Origin: Aminobacter anthyllidis
GTDB taxonomy: Bacteria; Pseudomonadota; Alphaproteobacteria; Rhizobiales; Rhizobiaceae
NCBI RefSeq assembly: GCF_018555685.1
Contig: NZ_JAFLWW010000010.1
Coordinates: forward strand, 155,214 to 219,213
DNA: 64,000 nt
Direction: 5' to 3'
The translations under genes were made by a program, and so were the position numbers. The notes under the pieces are model-generated. The model did not search any database. It saw only the letters and a list, made by a program, of their open reading frames with translations, and had not been told where the DNA came from. Shown in pieces: positions 51,628 through 62,800 of this stretch (its first letter is position 1; every line of letters begins with the position of its first letter).

Positions 51628-52671
51628 ATGCTCGCGTTCCGCGCCTATTCCTGGTTCCTGTCCCGACGCCTGGGCCTGACACTTTTGACCCTTTGGGGAC
51701 TGGCCTCGCTGGTCTTCCTGATGATCAAGCTGATGCCCGGCGACGAGGCCCAGATGGCCGCTGGCGCGGACGCTTCCGCCGCACAGATCGAGGCGGTGCG
51801 TGAAAGGCTGGGGCTCGATGCCCCGGTCATAATGCAATATTTAGGCTTTCTGGGCCGCCTCCTGCGCGGCGACCTGGGCACCTCGATCGTCACCCTCCAG
51901 CCTGTCCTGGCCGACCTCGAAAAGGTCCTGCCAAGCACGCTCGAACTCGTCGTCATCGCCATGCTGCTCAATCTGGCAGTCGCCATCCCGGCCGGCATCG
52001 TTGCCGCCTATCGCCAGGGCGGCGTCTTCGACACGACCAGCCGCATCACCGCCGTCATGCTCGGCGGCATGCCTGCCTTCTGGCTGGCGCTGGTGCTGCA
52101 ATATGTCCTCGGCAGTGTCTGGCGCGTGGTGCCGATCTCGGGCCAGCAGGGCTATGGCATGAACTCGCCCGTCGTCACTGGCGCGCCGACGCTCGATGCG
52201 CTGATAGCCGGCAATTTTGCAGGCTTCTTCGACACGCTGCATCACATCGTCTTGCCGGCAGCGGTGCTTGCGGCACTGTTCGCCACCCAGATCTTCCGCA
52301 CGCTGCGGGCTGCCTTGCTCGGCGTGCTGCGCTCGGACTTCATCATGGCCGTGCGCGCCAAGGGCGCGACCGCCCGCCACATGCTGGTGCGCCACGCCTT
52401 GCCGAACAGCCTCAATCCGGTGCTGACGCTTTCGGGCGCCCAGGCCGGCGCCATGATCGGCTCCGCCGTGCTGGTCGAAACCGTCTTCGCCCGCCAGGGC
52501 ATCGGCGCCTACATGTTCAATGCCGTCGCCCAGAAGGACGCCTTCGCGGTGCTGGGATCGGTGATGTTCATCGGCACCGTCGTCTGCCTCGTCAACCTGA
52601 TCGTCGACATCCTCCAGCTTCTGGTCGACCCGCGCATCCGCGCCGCACAACTGGGGAGCCAAGGCCAATGA
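51628..52671 (+). CDS. Dpp-type ABC transporter permease (DppB class)
   Basis: A 347-residue inner-membrane permease, six or so segments, with the cytoplasmic EAA-like loop RAKGATARHMLVRHALPNSLNPVLT near 255. The N-terminal LGLTLLTLWGLASLVFLMIKLMPGDEA (about 12-38) is DppB-like. It overlaps the next permease gene by four bases. Confidence 0.93.
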   Translation: MLAFRAYSWFLSRRLGLTLLTLWGLASLVFLMIKLMPGDEAQMAAGADASAAQIEAVRERLGLDAPVIMQYLGFLGRLLRGDLGTSIVTLQPVLADLEKVLPSTLELVVIAMLLNLAVAIPAGIVAAYRQGGVFDTTSRITAVMLGGMPAFWLALVLQYVLGSVWRVVPISGQQGYGMNSPVVTGAPTLDALIAGNFAGFFDTLHHIVLPAAVLAALFATQIFRTLRAALLGVLRSDFIMAVRAKGATARHMLVRHALPNSLNPVLTLSGAQAGAMIGSAVLVETVFARQGIGAYMFNAVAQKDAFAVLGSVMFIGTVVCLVNLIVDILQLLVDPRIRAAQLGSQGQ

Positions 52672-53525
52672 CCGCCCCTGCCATCGCCCAGCCGGCAACT
52701 GCCCGCCGCAAGGAAGGCTTCAGCACCTTCGAGATCTTCGTCTTCACGCTTGTCATCGCCCTTCTGACGATCGCCGTCTTCGGGCCTTTCCTTGCGCCCG
52801 ACAGCATCTACAACTCCGACATCGCCAATTCGCTGATGCCGCCGAGCGCAACGAACTGGTTCGGTACCGACGACCAGGGCCGCGACGTGTTCTGGCGCCT
52901 CATCGTCGGCGCCCAGACGACGCTGCTCTCGGCCTTCCTGGTGGTGACGCTTTATTCGCTGATCGGCGTCACCCTCGCCACGGTGGCCGCTGCCGGTCCG
53001 CGCTGGCTCGACGAGGGGCTGATGCGCATCACCGACATTGGCCTGGCACTGCCTGGCATGATCGTGGCGCTCGGCTTCGCTGCCGCCATGGGCGCCAGCC
53101 TGCGCTCGGCGATCATCGCCATGGCCATCACTGGCTGGCCGATCACCGCCCGGATGCTGCGCGGTATCATGCGCCAGACCATGGAACAGCCTTTCGTTGC
53201 CGGCGCGCAGGTGCTGGGCGTGTCGAAATGGCGGCTGATGACCAAGCATGTGCTGCCCAATTCGCTTGACGTCTTGATCGTCAAATGGGCCGGCGACATC
53301 GGCACAACGGTTCTGGTGCTGGCGAGCCTGTCCTTCATCGGCGTCGGCGCACAGCCGCCGAGTGCTGAATGGGGCGCCACCATCGCTGCCGCCCGCGGCT
53401 ACGTCTCGACCGCCTGGTGGACCGTCGTCGCTCCTGGGGCCGCCGTTGCCATCACCTCGATCGCCTTCGGCCTGCTCGGCGACATCATTCAGGTCCGCCG
53501 CGACCCGTCCTTGAGGGGCAACTGA
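52668..53525 (+). CDS. Dpp-type ABC transporter permease (DppC class)
   Basis: A 285-residue permease. The motif FGTDDQGRDVFWRLIVGAQTTL around 64-85 is the DppC signature, the EAA loop is near 190-210 (GAQVLGVSKWRLMTKHVLPNS), and the tail is GDIIQVRRDPSLRGN. It forms the channel with the upstream permease; the next gene follows after one base. Confidence 0.93.
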   Translation: MTAPAIAQPATARRKEGFSTFEIFVFTLVIALLTIAVFGPFLAPDSIYNSDIANSLMPPSATNWFGTDDQGRDVFWRLIVGAQTTLLSAFLVVTLYSLIGVTLATVAAAGPRWLDEGLMRITDIGLALPGMIVALGFAAAMGASLRSAIIAMAITGWPITARMLRGIMRQTMEQPFVAGAQVLGVSKWRLMTKHVLPNSLDVLIVKWAGDIGTTVLVLASLSFIGVGAQPPSAEWGATIAAARGYVSTAWWTVVAPGAAVAITSIAFGLLGDIIQVRRDPSLRGN

Positions 53526-53526
53526 G

Positions 53527-54543
53527 ATGAGGATCGTGCACCCCATGCCCGACGAATCCACTGCTACCCCCGTCCGCGCTCCTCTCGTTACCGTCGATAG
53601 GCTGACAGTCGACATGCCGCTCGGCCGCAGCGGCTCGAGCGTCCGCATCGTCGATGGCGTCGATTTCACCATCGGCGTCGGCGAGCGTGTGGCGCTTGTC
53701 GGCGAGTCCGGCTCGGGCAAGTCGCTGACGGCACGTGCGCTGATGCGGCTCGACCGCCTGGCCAAACTGTCCGGCCGGGTCGACTTCGACGGCATCGACC
53801 TGCTCAAGCTCTCCGACCGCGACATGGGCAAGCTGCGCGGCAGCTCCATCGCCATGGTCTTCCAGGACCCGATGAGCTTCCTCGATCCGCTGATGACCAT
53901 CGGCGACCAGGTCGCCGAGACGCTGCGCATCCGCGGCATCGGCAAGGCCGAAGCGCGCAAGCGGGCGCTTGCCGTGCTCGACGAACTCGGCGTCGACCGT
54001 GCCGCTGAACGCCTCGATGCCTATCCGCATGAGTTCTCCGGCGGTATGCGCCAGCGCGTCGTACTCGCCATGGCGCTGGTCGGCGAACCGCGCCTGCTGA
54101 TCGCAGACGAACCGACGACCGCGCTCGACGTGCGCGTCCAGGACCAGGTGCTCGACCTGCTCGATGACGTCTCGACGCGGCGCGGGCTGGCGGTGCTGTT
54201 CATCACCCACGACCTTGGCGTGGTCGCCGGCTTCGCCGAGCGCGTCATGGTCATGTATTCGGGCCGCATCGTCGAGGACGGAGACGTCGCCAGCGTCTTT
54301 GCCAAGCCGAACCATCCCTATACGCAAGGACTGATCAAGGCGGTGCCGCGCATCGACCAGGATCTCAACACGCTCTACGCCATCCCCGGCGCGCCGCCAC
54401 CGCCCTTGGCGCGGCCGAGCGGCTGCCCGTTCCACCCGCGCTGCGACCAGCGTTTCGATCGGTGCGGCAAGGACCTGCCCGCGCTGCTACCGGTCGGTCT
54501 GTCGCGCGTCGCCTGCCACTTGCTCGACGGGAAGGGTGCCTGA
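53527..54543 (+). CDS. Dpp-type ABC transporter ATP-binding protein (DppD class)
   Basis: A 338-residue ATPase. Walker A is GESGSGKSLTARAL near 59-72, the signature FSGGMRQRVVLAMAL, Walker B LLIADEPTTALDV, and the H-loop LFITHDLGVV. The C-terminal PSGCPFHPRCDQRFDRCGKDLP holds the Cys-rich motif of oligopeptide ATPases, probably a Fe-S or zinc site. It overlaps functionally with the next ATPase to make the heterodimeric motor. Confidence 0.94.
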   Translation: MRIVHPMPDESTATPVRAPLVTVDRLTVDMPLGRSGSSVRIVDGVDFTIGVGERVALVGESGSGKSLTARALMRLDRLAKLSGRVDFDGIDLLKLSDRDMGKLRGSSIAMVFQDPMSFLDPLMTIGDQVAETLRIRGIGKAEARKRALAVLDELGVDRAAERLDAYPHEFSGGMRQRVVLAMALVGEPRLLIADEPTTALDVRVQDQVLDLLDDVSTRRGLAVLFITHDLGVVAGFAERVMVMYSGRIVEDGDVASVFAKPNHPYTQGLIKAVPRIDQDLNTLYAIPGAPPPPLARPSGCPFHPRCDQRFDRCGKDLPALLPVGLSRVACHLLDGKGA

Positions 54544-54545
54544 TC

Positions 54546-55364
<819 letters not shown>

Positions 55365-55384
55365 CATCACTAAGGAGACTGCCG

Positions 55385-56473
55385 ATGCGTATCGGTGTCG
55401 ATGGCCGCAAGATCCCCGAAGCCGCCAAGCGCGGCCCGGTGGCCAGCTTCGATCATGCCAAGGAACTGGGCATGGAAGGCCTGTTCTTCCGCACCGTGCT
55501 CGACATGAGCCCGACGCTCGATGCTGGCTATCTCGGCGAAATCAAGCAGCGCGCCGACGAGCTCGGCATGTATCTCGAAACCGGCCTCGGCAAGGTCAAT
55601 CCCTATGCCACGCCTGAGGCGCCCGAACTGCGCCTAATCGGCGACGGCGACATCGTGCTCGGATTCCGCCGCATGATGGAAGCGTGCGCCGCCATCGACT
55701 GCCGGGAACTGTGGGTGGCGACCGCCAACTACAAGCCGGCCTATACCGGCCGCTTCGCCTATGACCGCTTCCGCACCGACGTGACATGGCAAGAGCAGCT
55801 CGACGCGACCGCGCGCTTCCTCAAGAAGCTCGCGCCGATCGCCCGAGACCTCGGCATCCACATGAATCTCGAGACGCACGAGGAGATCACCTCCTTCGAG
55901 CTGGTGCGGCTGGTCGAGGAAGTTGGCCCTGATACGACAGGCATCGTCTTCGATACGGCGAACGTCTTGCAGCGCGCCGAGCACCCGGTCTGGGCGGCGA
56001 AGCGCGTGGCGCCCTATGTGCGCCAGTCCCACATCAAGGACGCGCTGATCGCCTATGACGGCGAGGTGCTCGATTTCCAGATGCGCCCCTGCGGCGGCGG
56101 CGTCGTCGATTTCCGCGCCATCATGCCGATCCTGGCCAAGGCCAATCCCGACCTCAACCTGTCGATCGAGAACTACGAATCCTTCTCCGACCGGCCGCGC
56201 AACCCGCCCAAGATGATCATCGAGATCGCCGACCCGAAATGGCTCGAAGGCCACCCCGACCTCGGCGTCGAGGAATATGCCGACTACATGAAGATGGTGC
56301 AGGACTACGCCGCCCGCATCGCCAGCGGCGAGGTCATGGACCGCGAGAGCTTCGCTGCCTGGGCGGCGAAGAACTACCACTATGACGAGACGGTCGCCTA
56401 CATCAAGCAAAGCGCAGCCCATGTCAGGGGCATCTGCGAAGAGCTCGGCCTGCCGCTGAAAAAGGCGGCGTAA
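55385..56473 (+). CDS. TIM-barrel protein, sugar phosphate isomerase/epimerase type
   Basis: A 362-residue xylose-isomerase-like TIM barrel; last gene of the dpp operon, 20 bases after the ATPase. Metal-site motifs include MNLETHEEI near 160-168 and FDTANVLQR near 185-195, plus QSHIKDALI and SIENYESF late. It is a longer paralogue of the protein at 45051. Being in the importer operon, it probably acts on the imported compound, for example isomerising or dehydrating a breakdown product. The hairpin at 56498 ends transcription. Confidence 0.87.
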   Translation: MRIGVDGRKIPEAAKRGPVASFDHAKELGMEGLFFRTVLDMSPTLDAGYLGEIKQRADELGMYLETGLGKVNPYATPEAPELRLIGDGDIVLGFRRMMEACAAIDCRELWVATANYKPAYTGRFAYDRFRTDVTWQEQLDATARFLKKLAPIARDLGIHMNLETHEEITSFELVRLVEEVGPDTTGIVFDTANVLQRAEHPVWAAKRVAPYVRQSHIKDALIAYDGEVLDFQMRPCGGGVVDFRAIMPILAKANPDLNLSIENYESFSDRPRNPPKMIIEIADPKWLEGHPDLGVEEYADYMKMVQDYAARIASGEVMDRESFAAWAAKNYHYDETVAYIKQSAAHVRGICEELGLPLKKAA

Positions 56474-56497
56474 GCCGGCTCATCAAGTGCGAACAAC

Positions 56498-56533
56498 AAA
56501 CCCGCGGAAGGCAGCTTCCGCGGGTTTTTGTTT
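56498..56533 (+). terminator. Intrinsic terminator of the dpp operon
   Basis: A perfect 13-base stem: AAACCCGCGGAAG (56498-56510), loop GCAG, and CTTCCGCGGGTTT (56515-56527), followed by TTGTTTG. It is 25 bases after the TIM-barrel stop. Confidence 0.85.
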
Positions 56534-56553
56534 GCCGTCGGCATCCGCACCAA

Positions 56554-56691
56554 CTTCCCCTCTCCGGCCTTCGGGCCACCTCTCCCCAAAGGGGCGAGGA
56601 AATCCGCTGCCGCTATGGCGGCGCTCATCCGGTTGGCTTCCTCGCCCCTTTGGGGAGAGGTGCCGAGCGAAGCGAGGCGGAGAGGGGGCCT
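56554..56691. repeat. Intergenic palindromic repeat (same family as 9024)
   Basis: CTTCCCCTCTCCGGCC...CCCCAAAGGGGCGAGGAA is mirrored by TTCCTCGCCCCTTTGGGG...GGAGAGGGGG. It lies between the dpp terminator and the tdh terminator and contains no gene. Confidence 0.8.
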
Positions 56692-56710
56692 TTGTGAAAG
56701 CCAGGAACCT

Positions 56711-56743
56711 AACAAAAAGGGCCGCGCACTGGGCGCGGCCTTT
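56711..56743 (-). terminator. Intrinsic terminator of tdh
   Basis: GGCCGCGC (56720-56727) pairs with GCGCGGCC (56733-56740); on the minus strand CTTTTTGTT follows the stem. It is 25 bases beyond the tdh stop. Confidence 0.75.
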
Positions 56744-56767
56744 CTCGTCTTCAGCAGGTGCGAACCC

Positions 56768-57790
56768 CTACCACTCGAGCACGATCTTGCCGGCTTCGCC
56801 GTTGGCGGCGTTATGGAAGGCGGCCTGGTAGTCGTCGGCCTTCATGCGGCTGGTGATGACCTTGCGGATGTCGAGCCCGCTTTCCAGCATCGCCAGCATC
56901 TTGTGCCAGGTTTCGAACATCTCGCGGCCATAGATGCCCTTCAGCGTGATCATCTTGAACACGACCTTGGCGAGATCGATCGGGAAGGGCTTGGCCGGCA
57001 CGCCGAGCAGTGCGATGCGGCCGCCCATCAGCGTGTGGTCGAGCAACTGCTCGAAGGCGGCGGGCGAGCCGCTCATCTCGAAACCGACGTCGAAGCCTTC
57101 GCGCATGCCGAGCCGCGCCATGGCGTCGCGCAGGTCTTCTTCGGCGACGTTGACGGGGGTGACGTCGGCCACCTGTGTGGCGAGTTCGAGGCGCTTCGGA
57201 TTGACGTCGGTGATGACGACATGGCGCGCGCCGCAATGGCGAGCGACTGCCGCACCCATGATGCCGATCGGGCCGGCGCCGGTGATCAGCACGTCCTCGC
57301 CGGCGACGTCGAAGGACAGCGCGGTGTGCACGGCGTTGCCGAGCGGGTCGAGGATGGCGCCAAGTTCGTCGTCGATCGAATCGGGCAGCGGCACCACGTT
57401 GAAGGCGGGGATGCGGACATATTCGGCGAAGGCGCCGGGCAGGTTGACGCCGATTCCTTGAGTCTCCGGATCGAGATGGTAGCGGCCGGCACGGCTGGCG
57501 CGGCTGCGCATGCCGATGACATGGCCTTCGCCCGAAACGCGCTGGCCGACCTTGAAGCCGCGCACATGCGAGCCGAGCTCGACGATCTCGCCGGCATATT
57601 CGTGGCCGGTGATCATCGGCACCGGCACGGTCTTGGCCGCCCATTCGTCCCACTTGTAGATGTGGATGTCGGTGCCGCAGATGCCGGTCTTGTTGACCTT
57701 GATCAGCACGTCGTCGGGGCCGACCTCAGGTACGGGCCGGTCTTCCATCCAGATGCCGGGTTCAGCCTTGGCCTTGACCAGTGCGCGCAT
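56768..57790 (-). CDS. tdh: L-threonine 3-dehydrogenase
   Basis: A 340-residue zinc alcohol-dehydrogenase-family protein, oxidising threonine to 2-amino-3-ketobutyrate with NAD. The catalytic zinc residues C38, H63 and E64 are at the same positions as in E. coli Tdh, and the NAD motif is [16 protein letters not shown]. The structural-zinc cysteines (93, 96, 99, 107 in E. coli) are Gly, Ser, Ser and Asp here. The start at 57790 follows AGGAGTTTTCCC. It lies 17 bases after kbl on the same strand, so kbl-tdh is an operon making glycine and acetyl-CoA from threonine. Confidence 0.94.
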   Translation of the reverse strand: MRALVKAKAEPGIWMEDRPVPEVGPDDVLIKVNKTGICGTDIHIYKWDEWAAKTVPVPMITGHEYAGEIVELGSHVRGFKVGQRVSGEGHVIGMRSRASRAGRYHLDPETQGIGVNLPGAFAEYVRIPAFNVVPLPDSIDDELGAILDPLGNAVHTALSFDVAGEDVLITGAGPIGIMGAAVARHCGARHVVITDVNPKRLELATQVADVTPVNVAEEDLRDAMARLGMREGFDVGFEMSGSPAAFEQLLDHTLMGGRIALLGVPAKPFPIDLAKVVFKMITLKGIYGREMFETWHKMLAMLESGLDIRKVITSRMKADDYQAAFHNAANGEAGKIVLEW

Positions 57791-57807
57791 GGGAAAACTC
57801 CTGAAAA

Positions 57808-59010
57808 TCAAATGATGCCGAGCGACTTGCCGGCGTCGGCAAAGGCGTCGATGGCAAAGGTGATATCGGCATCGTCGAGTGCGGCCGACATCTGGGTGCG
57901 GATGCGCGCCTTGCCCTGCGGCACGACGGGATAGAAGAAGCCGGCGACATAGACGCCGCGCTCGTCGAGCGCCTTGGCCATGCGCTGCGCCAGTACCGCA
58001 TCGCCCAGCATGACCGGGATGATCGGCGTCTCGCCCGGCAGCAGCGTGAAGCCGGCCTGGGTCAGGCCGTCGCGGAAACGCGTGGTGTGGCGGCCGAGCT
58101 TGGCGCGCAAATCGTCGGCAGCGCGGGCAATCTCGATCGCCTTCAGCGAGCCGGCGGCAACGGCGGGTGCCAGGGAGTTGGAGAACAGGTAGGGGCGCGC
58201 GCGCTGGCGCAACAGGTCGATGATCGGTTGCGATGCGGCGATGAAGCCGCCCATGGCGCCGCCCAGTGTCTTGCCCAGCGTGCCGGTGACGATGTCGACG
58301 CGATCGCCAGCACCCGTCAGAGCGGGTGTGCCACGGCCCTGCTCCCCGATATGGCCTGTGGCATGGCAGTCGTCGACGGCGACGATCGCACCGTAACGCT
58401 CGGCGAGATCGCAGATCTCCTTGAGCTTGGCGATGTGTCCGTCCATCGAGAACACGCCGTCGGTGACGACAAGCTTGAAGCGGGCGCCGTCGGCGGCGGC
58501 CTGCTTGAGCTGCGCTTCGAGGTCATTCATGTCGCCCTGCGCATAGCGGAAGCGCTTGGCCTTGGAGAGCCGCACGCCGTCGATGATCGAGGCGTGGTTG
58601 AGGCTGTCGGAGATGATGGCGTCCTCGGCACCGAGCAGCGGCTCGAACAGCGCGCCATTGGCGTCGAAGCAGGCGGCAAACAGGATGGCGTCGTCCTTGC
58701 CGAGATAGTCGGCAACGGCATGCTCCAACTCGCGGTGCAGGGTCTGGGTGCCGCAGATGAAGCGCACCGAGGCCATGCCGAAACCAAACTCGTCGAGCGC
58801 CGCCGCTGCCGCCTTGCGGATATCGGCATTGTCGGCGAGGCCGAGATAGTTGTTGGCGCAGAGATTGACCATCTGGCGTTCGCCGCCCGGACCCTTCACC
58901 TTGATGCGGCCCGACTGCGGGCCGGTGATCTCGCGCTCGCGCTTGTAGAGACCGTCGGCCTCGATGCCCTGGAGAACGTTCGAGATGTGGGAAAGGAAAT
59001 CCTGGTTCAT
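57808..59010 (-). CDS. kbl: 2-amino-3-ketobutyrate CoA ligase (glycine C-acetyltransferase)
   Basis: A 400-residue PLP enzyme of the alpha-oxoamine synthase family, cleaving 2-amino-3-ketobutyrate with CoA to glycine and acetyl-CoA. The PLP lysine is in [13 protein letters not shown], the acyl-acceptor site is [12 protein letters not shown] and the cofactor block reads [10 protein letters not shown] (Cys for the usual Ser). Length matches E. coli Kbl (398). The start at 59010 follows GGAGAGACCG. First gene of the kbl-tdh operon; a TGGATACGA motif is at 59049. Confidence 0.95.
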   Translation of the reverse strand: MNQDFLSHISNVLQGIEADGLYKREREITGPQSGRIKVKGPGGERQMVNLCANNYLGLADNADIRKAAAAALDEFGFGMASVRFICGTQTLHRELEHAVADYLGKDDAILFAACFDANGALFEPLLGAEDAIISDSLNHASIIDGVRLSKAKRFRYAQGDMNDLEAQLKQAAADGARFKLVVTDGVFSMDGHIAKLKEICDLAERYGAIVAVDDCHATGHIGEQGRGTPALTGAGDRVDIVTGTLGKTLGGAMGGFIAASQPIIDLLRQRARPYLFSNSLAPAVAAGSLKAIEIARAADDLRAKLGRHTTRFRDGLTQAGFTLLPGETPIIPVMLGDAVLAQRMAKALDERGVYVAGFFYPVVPQGKARIRTQMSAALDDADITFAIDAFADAGKSLGII

Positions 59011-59048
59011 CGGTCTCTCCATCCGTTAAGATGGAAATTCCGATATAA

Positions 59049-59057
59049 TGGATACGA
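59049..59057. promoter_or_regulatory. TGGATACGA motif in the kbl / xre divergent region
   Basis: TGGATACGA, 38 bases before the kbl start, identical to 46001-46009. The 150-base divergent region also holds the xre promoter. Confidence 0.45.
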
Positions 59058-59160
59058 TGCCAAGTCTAGTGGAATCCCGTTGGGCCAGCAGGCCAGACGC
59101 AAATGCCTCGCAGGACGGCCAAGCCAGTGCTATCAGTGTGCCGCTTTTGGGGGAGGCGAC

Positions 59161-59742
59161 ATGGAAGTGAACGACGCGCCGAAGATCGGCCCGGTGATCC
59201 AGAAGGAACGCAAGGAGCGCCATCTGACGCTCGACCGGCTTGCGGCGATCTCGGGCGTCTCGCGCTCGATGCTGTCACAGATCGAGCGCGGCGAGGCCAA
59301 CCCGACATTCGCGGTTCTGTGGTCGCTGACCCAGGCGCTCGGCATCGATTTTTCCCAGCTCATCGCCGGCGGCATCACCCACCAGCGCAAGGCCGAGGCC
59401 ATCGAACTGGTGACGCTGGCGCTGACGCCGGAGATCAAGAGCCCCGACGGCGCCTGGCGGCTGCGCATCCTGAGTTCGCCGGCTCTCGCCGGCCGCATCG
59501 AATGGTACGAGGTCGAGATCGCGCCCGGCTGCAAGTTGCAGAGCGCACCGCATGCGCCCGGCACCTTCGAGCACCTGACTGCCCATAGCGACGGTCTTCT
59601 GGTGGAAACCGAACAAGGGCGCCAGGCGCTGAAGACAGGCGAGACCGCGCGCTATCGCGCCGATGTCGGCCACGAAATCGCCAATTCGGGTGAAAACCTG
59701 GCCAAGGCGCTGATGGTGGTTCTCTACGACCAGGATAACTAA
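59161..59742 (+). CDS. XRE-type helix-turn-helix regulator with cupin domain
   Basis: A 193-residue regulator. Residues about 10-70 are the lambda-repressor-like HTH ([35 protein letters not shown] split by helices), and about 100-190 a small cupin sensor ending [14 protein letters not shown]...[15 protein letters not shown]. The start follows GGGAGGCGAC. It is divergent from kbl-tdh and upstream of the 5-oxoprolinase gene. Such regulators often control amino acid or amine catabolism, so kbl-tdh or the oxoprolinase gene are likely targets. Confidence 0.92.
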   Translation: MEVNDAPKIGPVIQKERKERHLTLDRLAAISGVSRSMLSQIERGEANPTFAVLWSLTQALGIDFSQLIAGGITHQRKAEAIELVTLALTPEIKSPDGAWRLRILSSPALAGRIEWYEVEIAPGCKLQSAPHAPGTFEHLTAHSDGLLVETEQGRQALKTGETARYRADVGHEIANSGENLAKALMVVLYDQDN

Positions 59743-59863
59743 TCCCATCGGCCATGGATGGCGCAGGCTTTCTGCTCTTGACGGGGCAGTCGGCCTGCCG
59801 CTTCCTCCCAAGCCAAGCGGCAACGTTTCTCGGCGCGCCGCGACCGCGATCAGGGAGTGCGTC

Positions 59864-62800
59864 ATGTCGGGCAAGTGGGATTTCTGGGTCGACCGTGGCG
59901 GCACCTTCACCGACGTCATCGGCCGCGACCCTGACGGTGGCCTCCACCCGCGCAAGCTCCTGTCGGAGAATCCCGAGGCCTACAGCGATGCCGCGATCCA
60001 GGGCATCCGCGACCTGCTCGGCCTGGCACCCGGTGTAGCGATTCCCGCCGGCAGCATCGGCGACATCAGAATGGGCACCACCGTCGCCACCAATGCGCTT
60101 TTGGAGCGCAAGGGCGACCGCGTCCTCCTTGTTATCACCAAGGGCTTCCGGGATTCCCTGCGCATCGCCTACCAGGCACGACCCGACATCTTCGCCAAGG
60201 AAATCATCCTGCCCGAGCAGCTCTATGAGCATGTCCTAGAGGTCGACGAGCGGGTGCGGGTCGATGGCACCGTCGAGCGCCTGCTCGACATAGCAGAGAT
60301 CAAGCCGCAACTGTTGCAGGCCAGGGCCGACGGCATCGATGCGGTGGCCATCGTCTTCATGCATGCCTGGAAATTCCCCGAGCACGAACGCGCCGTCGCC
60401 GCCGTCTGCCGCAATTGCGGGTTCAGCCAGGTCTCCGTCAGCCACGAGGTCTCGCCGCTGATCAAGCTCGTTGGGCGTGGCGATACCACTGTCGTCGACG
60501 CGTATCTCTCGCCGATCTTGTCGCGCTATATGAGCCAGGTGGCGGGGGAGCTGGGTGCAACGCCAATCTCCCCCCTTGTGGGGGAGATGTTGGCGGAGCC
60601 GACAGAGGGGGGCGCTGTCCCGCAGGCCTCTCCTCAGGATGGCGGCGAAAGTCAGCTCTCCACGTTGCCCCCCTCTGCCCTGCCGGGCATCTCCCCCACG
60701 AGGGGGGAGATTGGCCAATCGGACGGGCCCCGCCTCATGTTCATGATGTCCTCCGGCGGCCTCACCGCCGCCGACCTGTTCCAGGGCAAGGACGCGCTTT
60801 TGTCCGGTCCCGCCGGCGGCGTCGTTGGCATGGTCGAGACGGCAAAACTCGCCGGTTTCGACAAGGTCATTGGCTTCGACATGGGCGGTACCTCGACCGA
60901 CGTCGCCCATTATGACGGCGAATATGAGCGCAGCTTCGACACCGAGGTCGCGGGTGTTCGTGTCCGCGCGCCGATGATGCGCATCCACACCGTTGCCGCC
61001 GGCGGCGGATCGGTGCTGCATTTCGAGGCCGGCCGCTTCCGTGCCGGCCCCGATTCCGCCGGCGCCAATCCCGGTCCCGCCTGCTACCGCCGCGGCGGCC
61101 CGCTCGCCGTCACCGACGCCAATGTCATGCTCGGCAAGCTCCAGCCCGATTTCTTCCCGGCAATCTTCGGGCCCGGCCAGGATCAGACGCTCGACGCCGA
61201 CGTCGTGCGCGAGAAATTCGCGGCACTTGCAGGCGAAATCGGCGACGGAAGAACGCCTGAAGCAGTCGCCGAAGGCTTCGTCACCATCGCCGTCGAGAAC
61301 ATGGCCAACGCCATCAAGAAGATCTCTGTCCAGCGCGGCTACGATGTCACCGAATATCTGCTCAACTGCTTCGGCGGCGCCGGTGGCCAGCATGCCTGCC
61401 TGGTGGCCGACGCGCTCGGCATGGAGGCGGTTCTGATCCATCCCTTCTCCGGCTTGCTGTCGGCCTATGGCATCGGGTTGGCGTCAGTTTTTGCCTCACG
61501 CCAGCAGGCGCTGCTCAAGCCGCTTGTCGAAGCTTCGTTGCAGGAGATCGATGGCCTGGTTGCCGAACTTCGGATCCAGGTGCTGGCCGAACTCGCAGGC
61601 CAGGCGATCGACGAAGCCGAAATTATCGTCCGGCCGATCCTGCACATCCGCTACGACGGAACCGACACCGCTTTGCCTGTCGGTTTCGAGCATGGTTCGA
61701 TCGTGGACGCGAAAGCCGCTTTCGAGGCGGCGCACAAGGCACAATTCGGCTTCATATATAAAGACAAGCCAATCGTGGTCGAAGCGGTGGTGCTCGAAGG
61801 CCGCGACGGCAGCGCCCGCGGGCTTTCCGAAGGCGAGGCCGATCTGGATGACGAGCCGGCGATTTCTTCGCAGGCGAGACAGGTCTTCACCGAAGGCGCC
61901 TGGCACGATGCCGGCATCTTCCGCCGCGCCGACATGAAGCCTGGGCACAAGGTTGCAGGTCCCGCTCTTATCATAGAGAGCCACCAGACAATTGTGGTCG
62001 AACCGGGCTGGCTGGCCGAGATCACCGCCCGCGACCACGTGCTGATGCGGCGTATGGAGAAGAAGCAGCGCCGCGCCGCCATCGGCACCGCCGCCGACCC
62101 GGTCATGCTCGAGGTGTTCAACAATTTGTTCATGTCGATCGCCGAGCAGATGGGCGTGACGCTGCAGAACACCGCCTATTCGGTCAACATCAAGGAGCGC
62201 CTCGATTTCTCCTGCGCCGTCTTCGACAGCACCGGCGCACTCGTCGCCAATGCCCCGCACATGCCGGTGCATCTCGGCTCGATGGACCGCTCGGTCGAGA
62301 CCATCATCCGGCTCAACGAAGGCGACATCCATCCCGGCGACGTCTTTGCGCTCAACGCTCCTTATAATGGCGGCACGCACCTGCCCGACATAACAGTCGT
62401 CACGCCGGTGTTCGATGACGCAGCTAAAGACATCCTGTTTTACGTCGCCGCGCGCGGCCACCACGCCGATGTTGGCGGCACCGCTCCCGGCTCGATGACG
62501 CCGCTGGCGACGACTGTCGACGAGGAAGGCGTTTTGTTCGACAATTTCCGCCTCGTCGAGCGCGGCAGCTTCCGCGAAAAGGAGCTCCACCGGCTGTTGA
62601 CCGACCATCCCTATCCGGCGCGCAACCCGCAGCAGAACATCGCCGACCTCAAGGCCCAGATCGCCGCCAATGAAAAGGGCGTGGCGGAACTGAGGAAGAT
62701 GATCGGGCATTTCGGGCTCGATGTCGTCGAGGCCTATATGGGCCACGTCCAGGACAATGCCGCCGAAAGCGTGCGCCGCGTGCTCGAACGCCTGCCGGAC

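Noticed and set aside
60563..60714. Frameshift or pseudogene in the 5-oxoprolinase gene
   Set aside because: The repeat keeps the frame and conserved motifs continue on both sides, so the gene looks intact.
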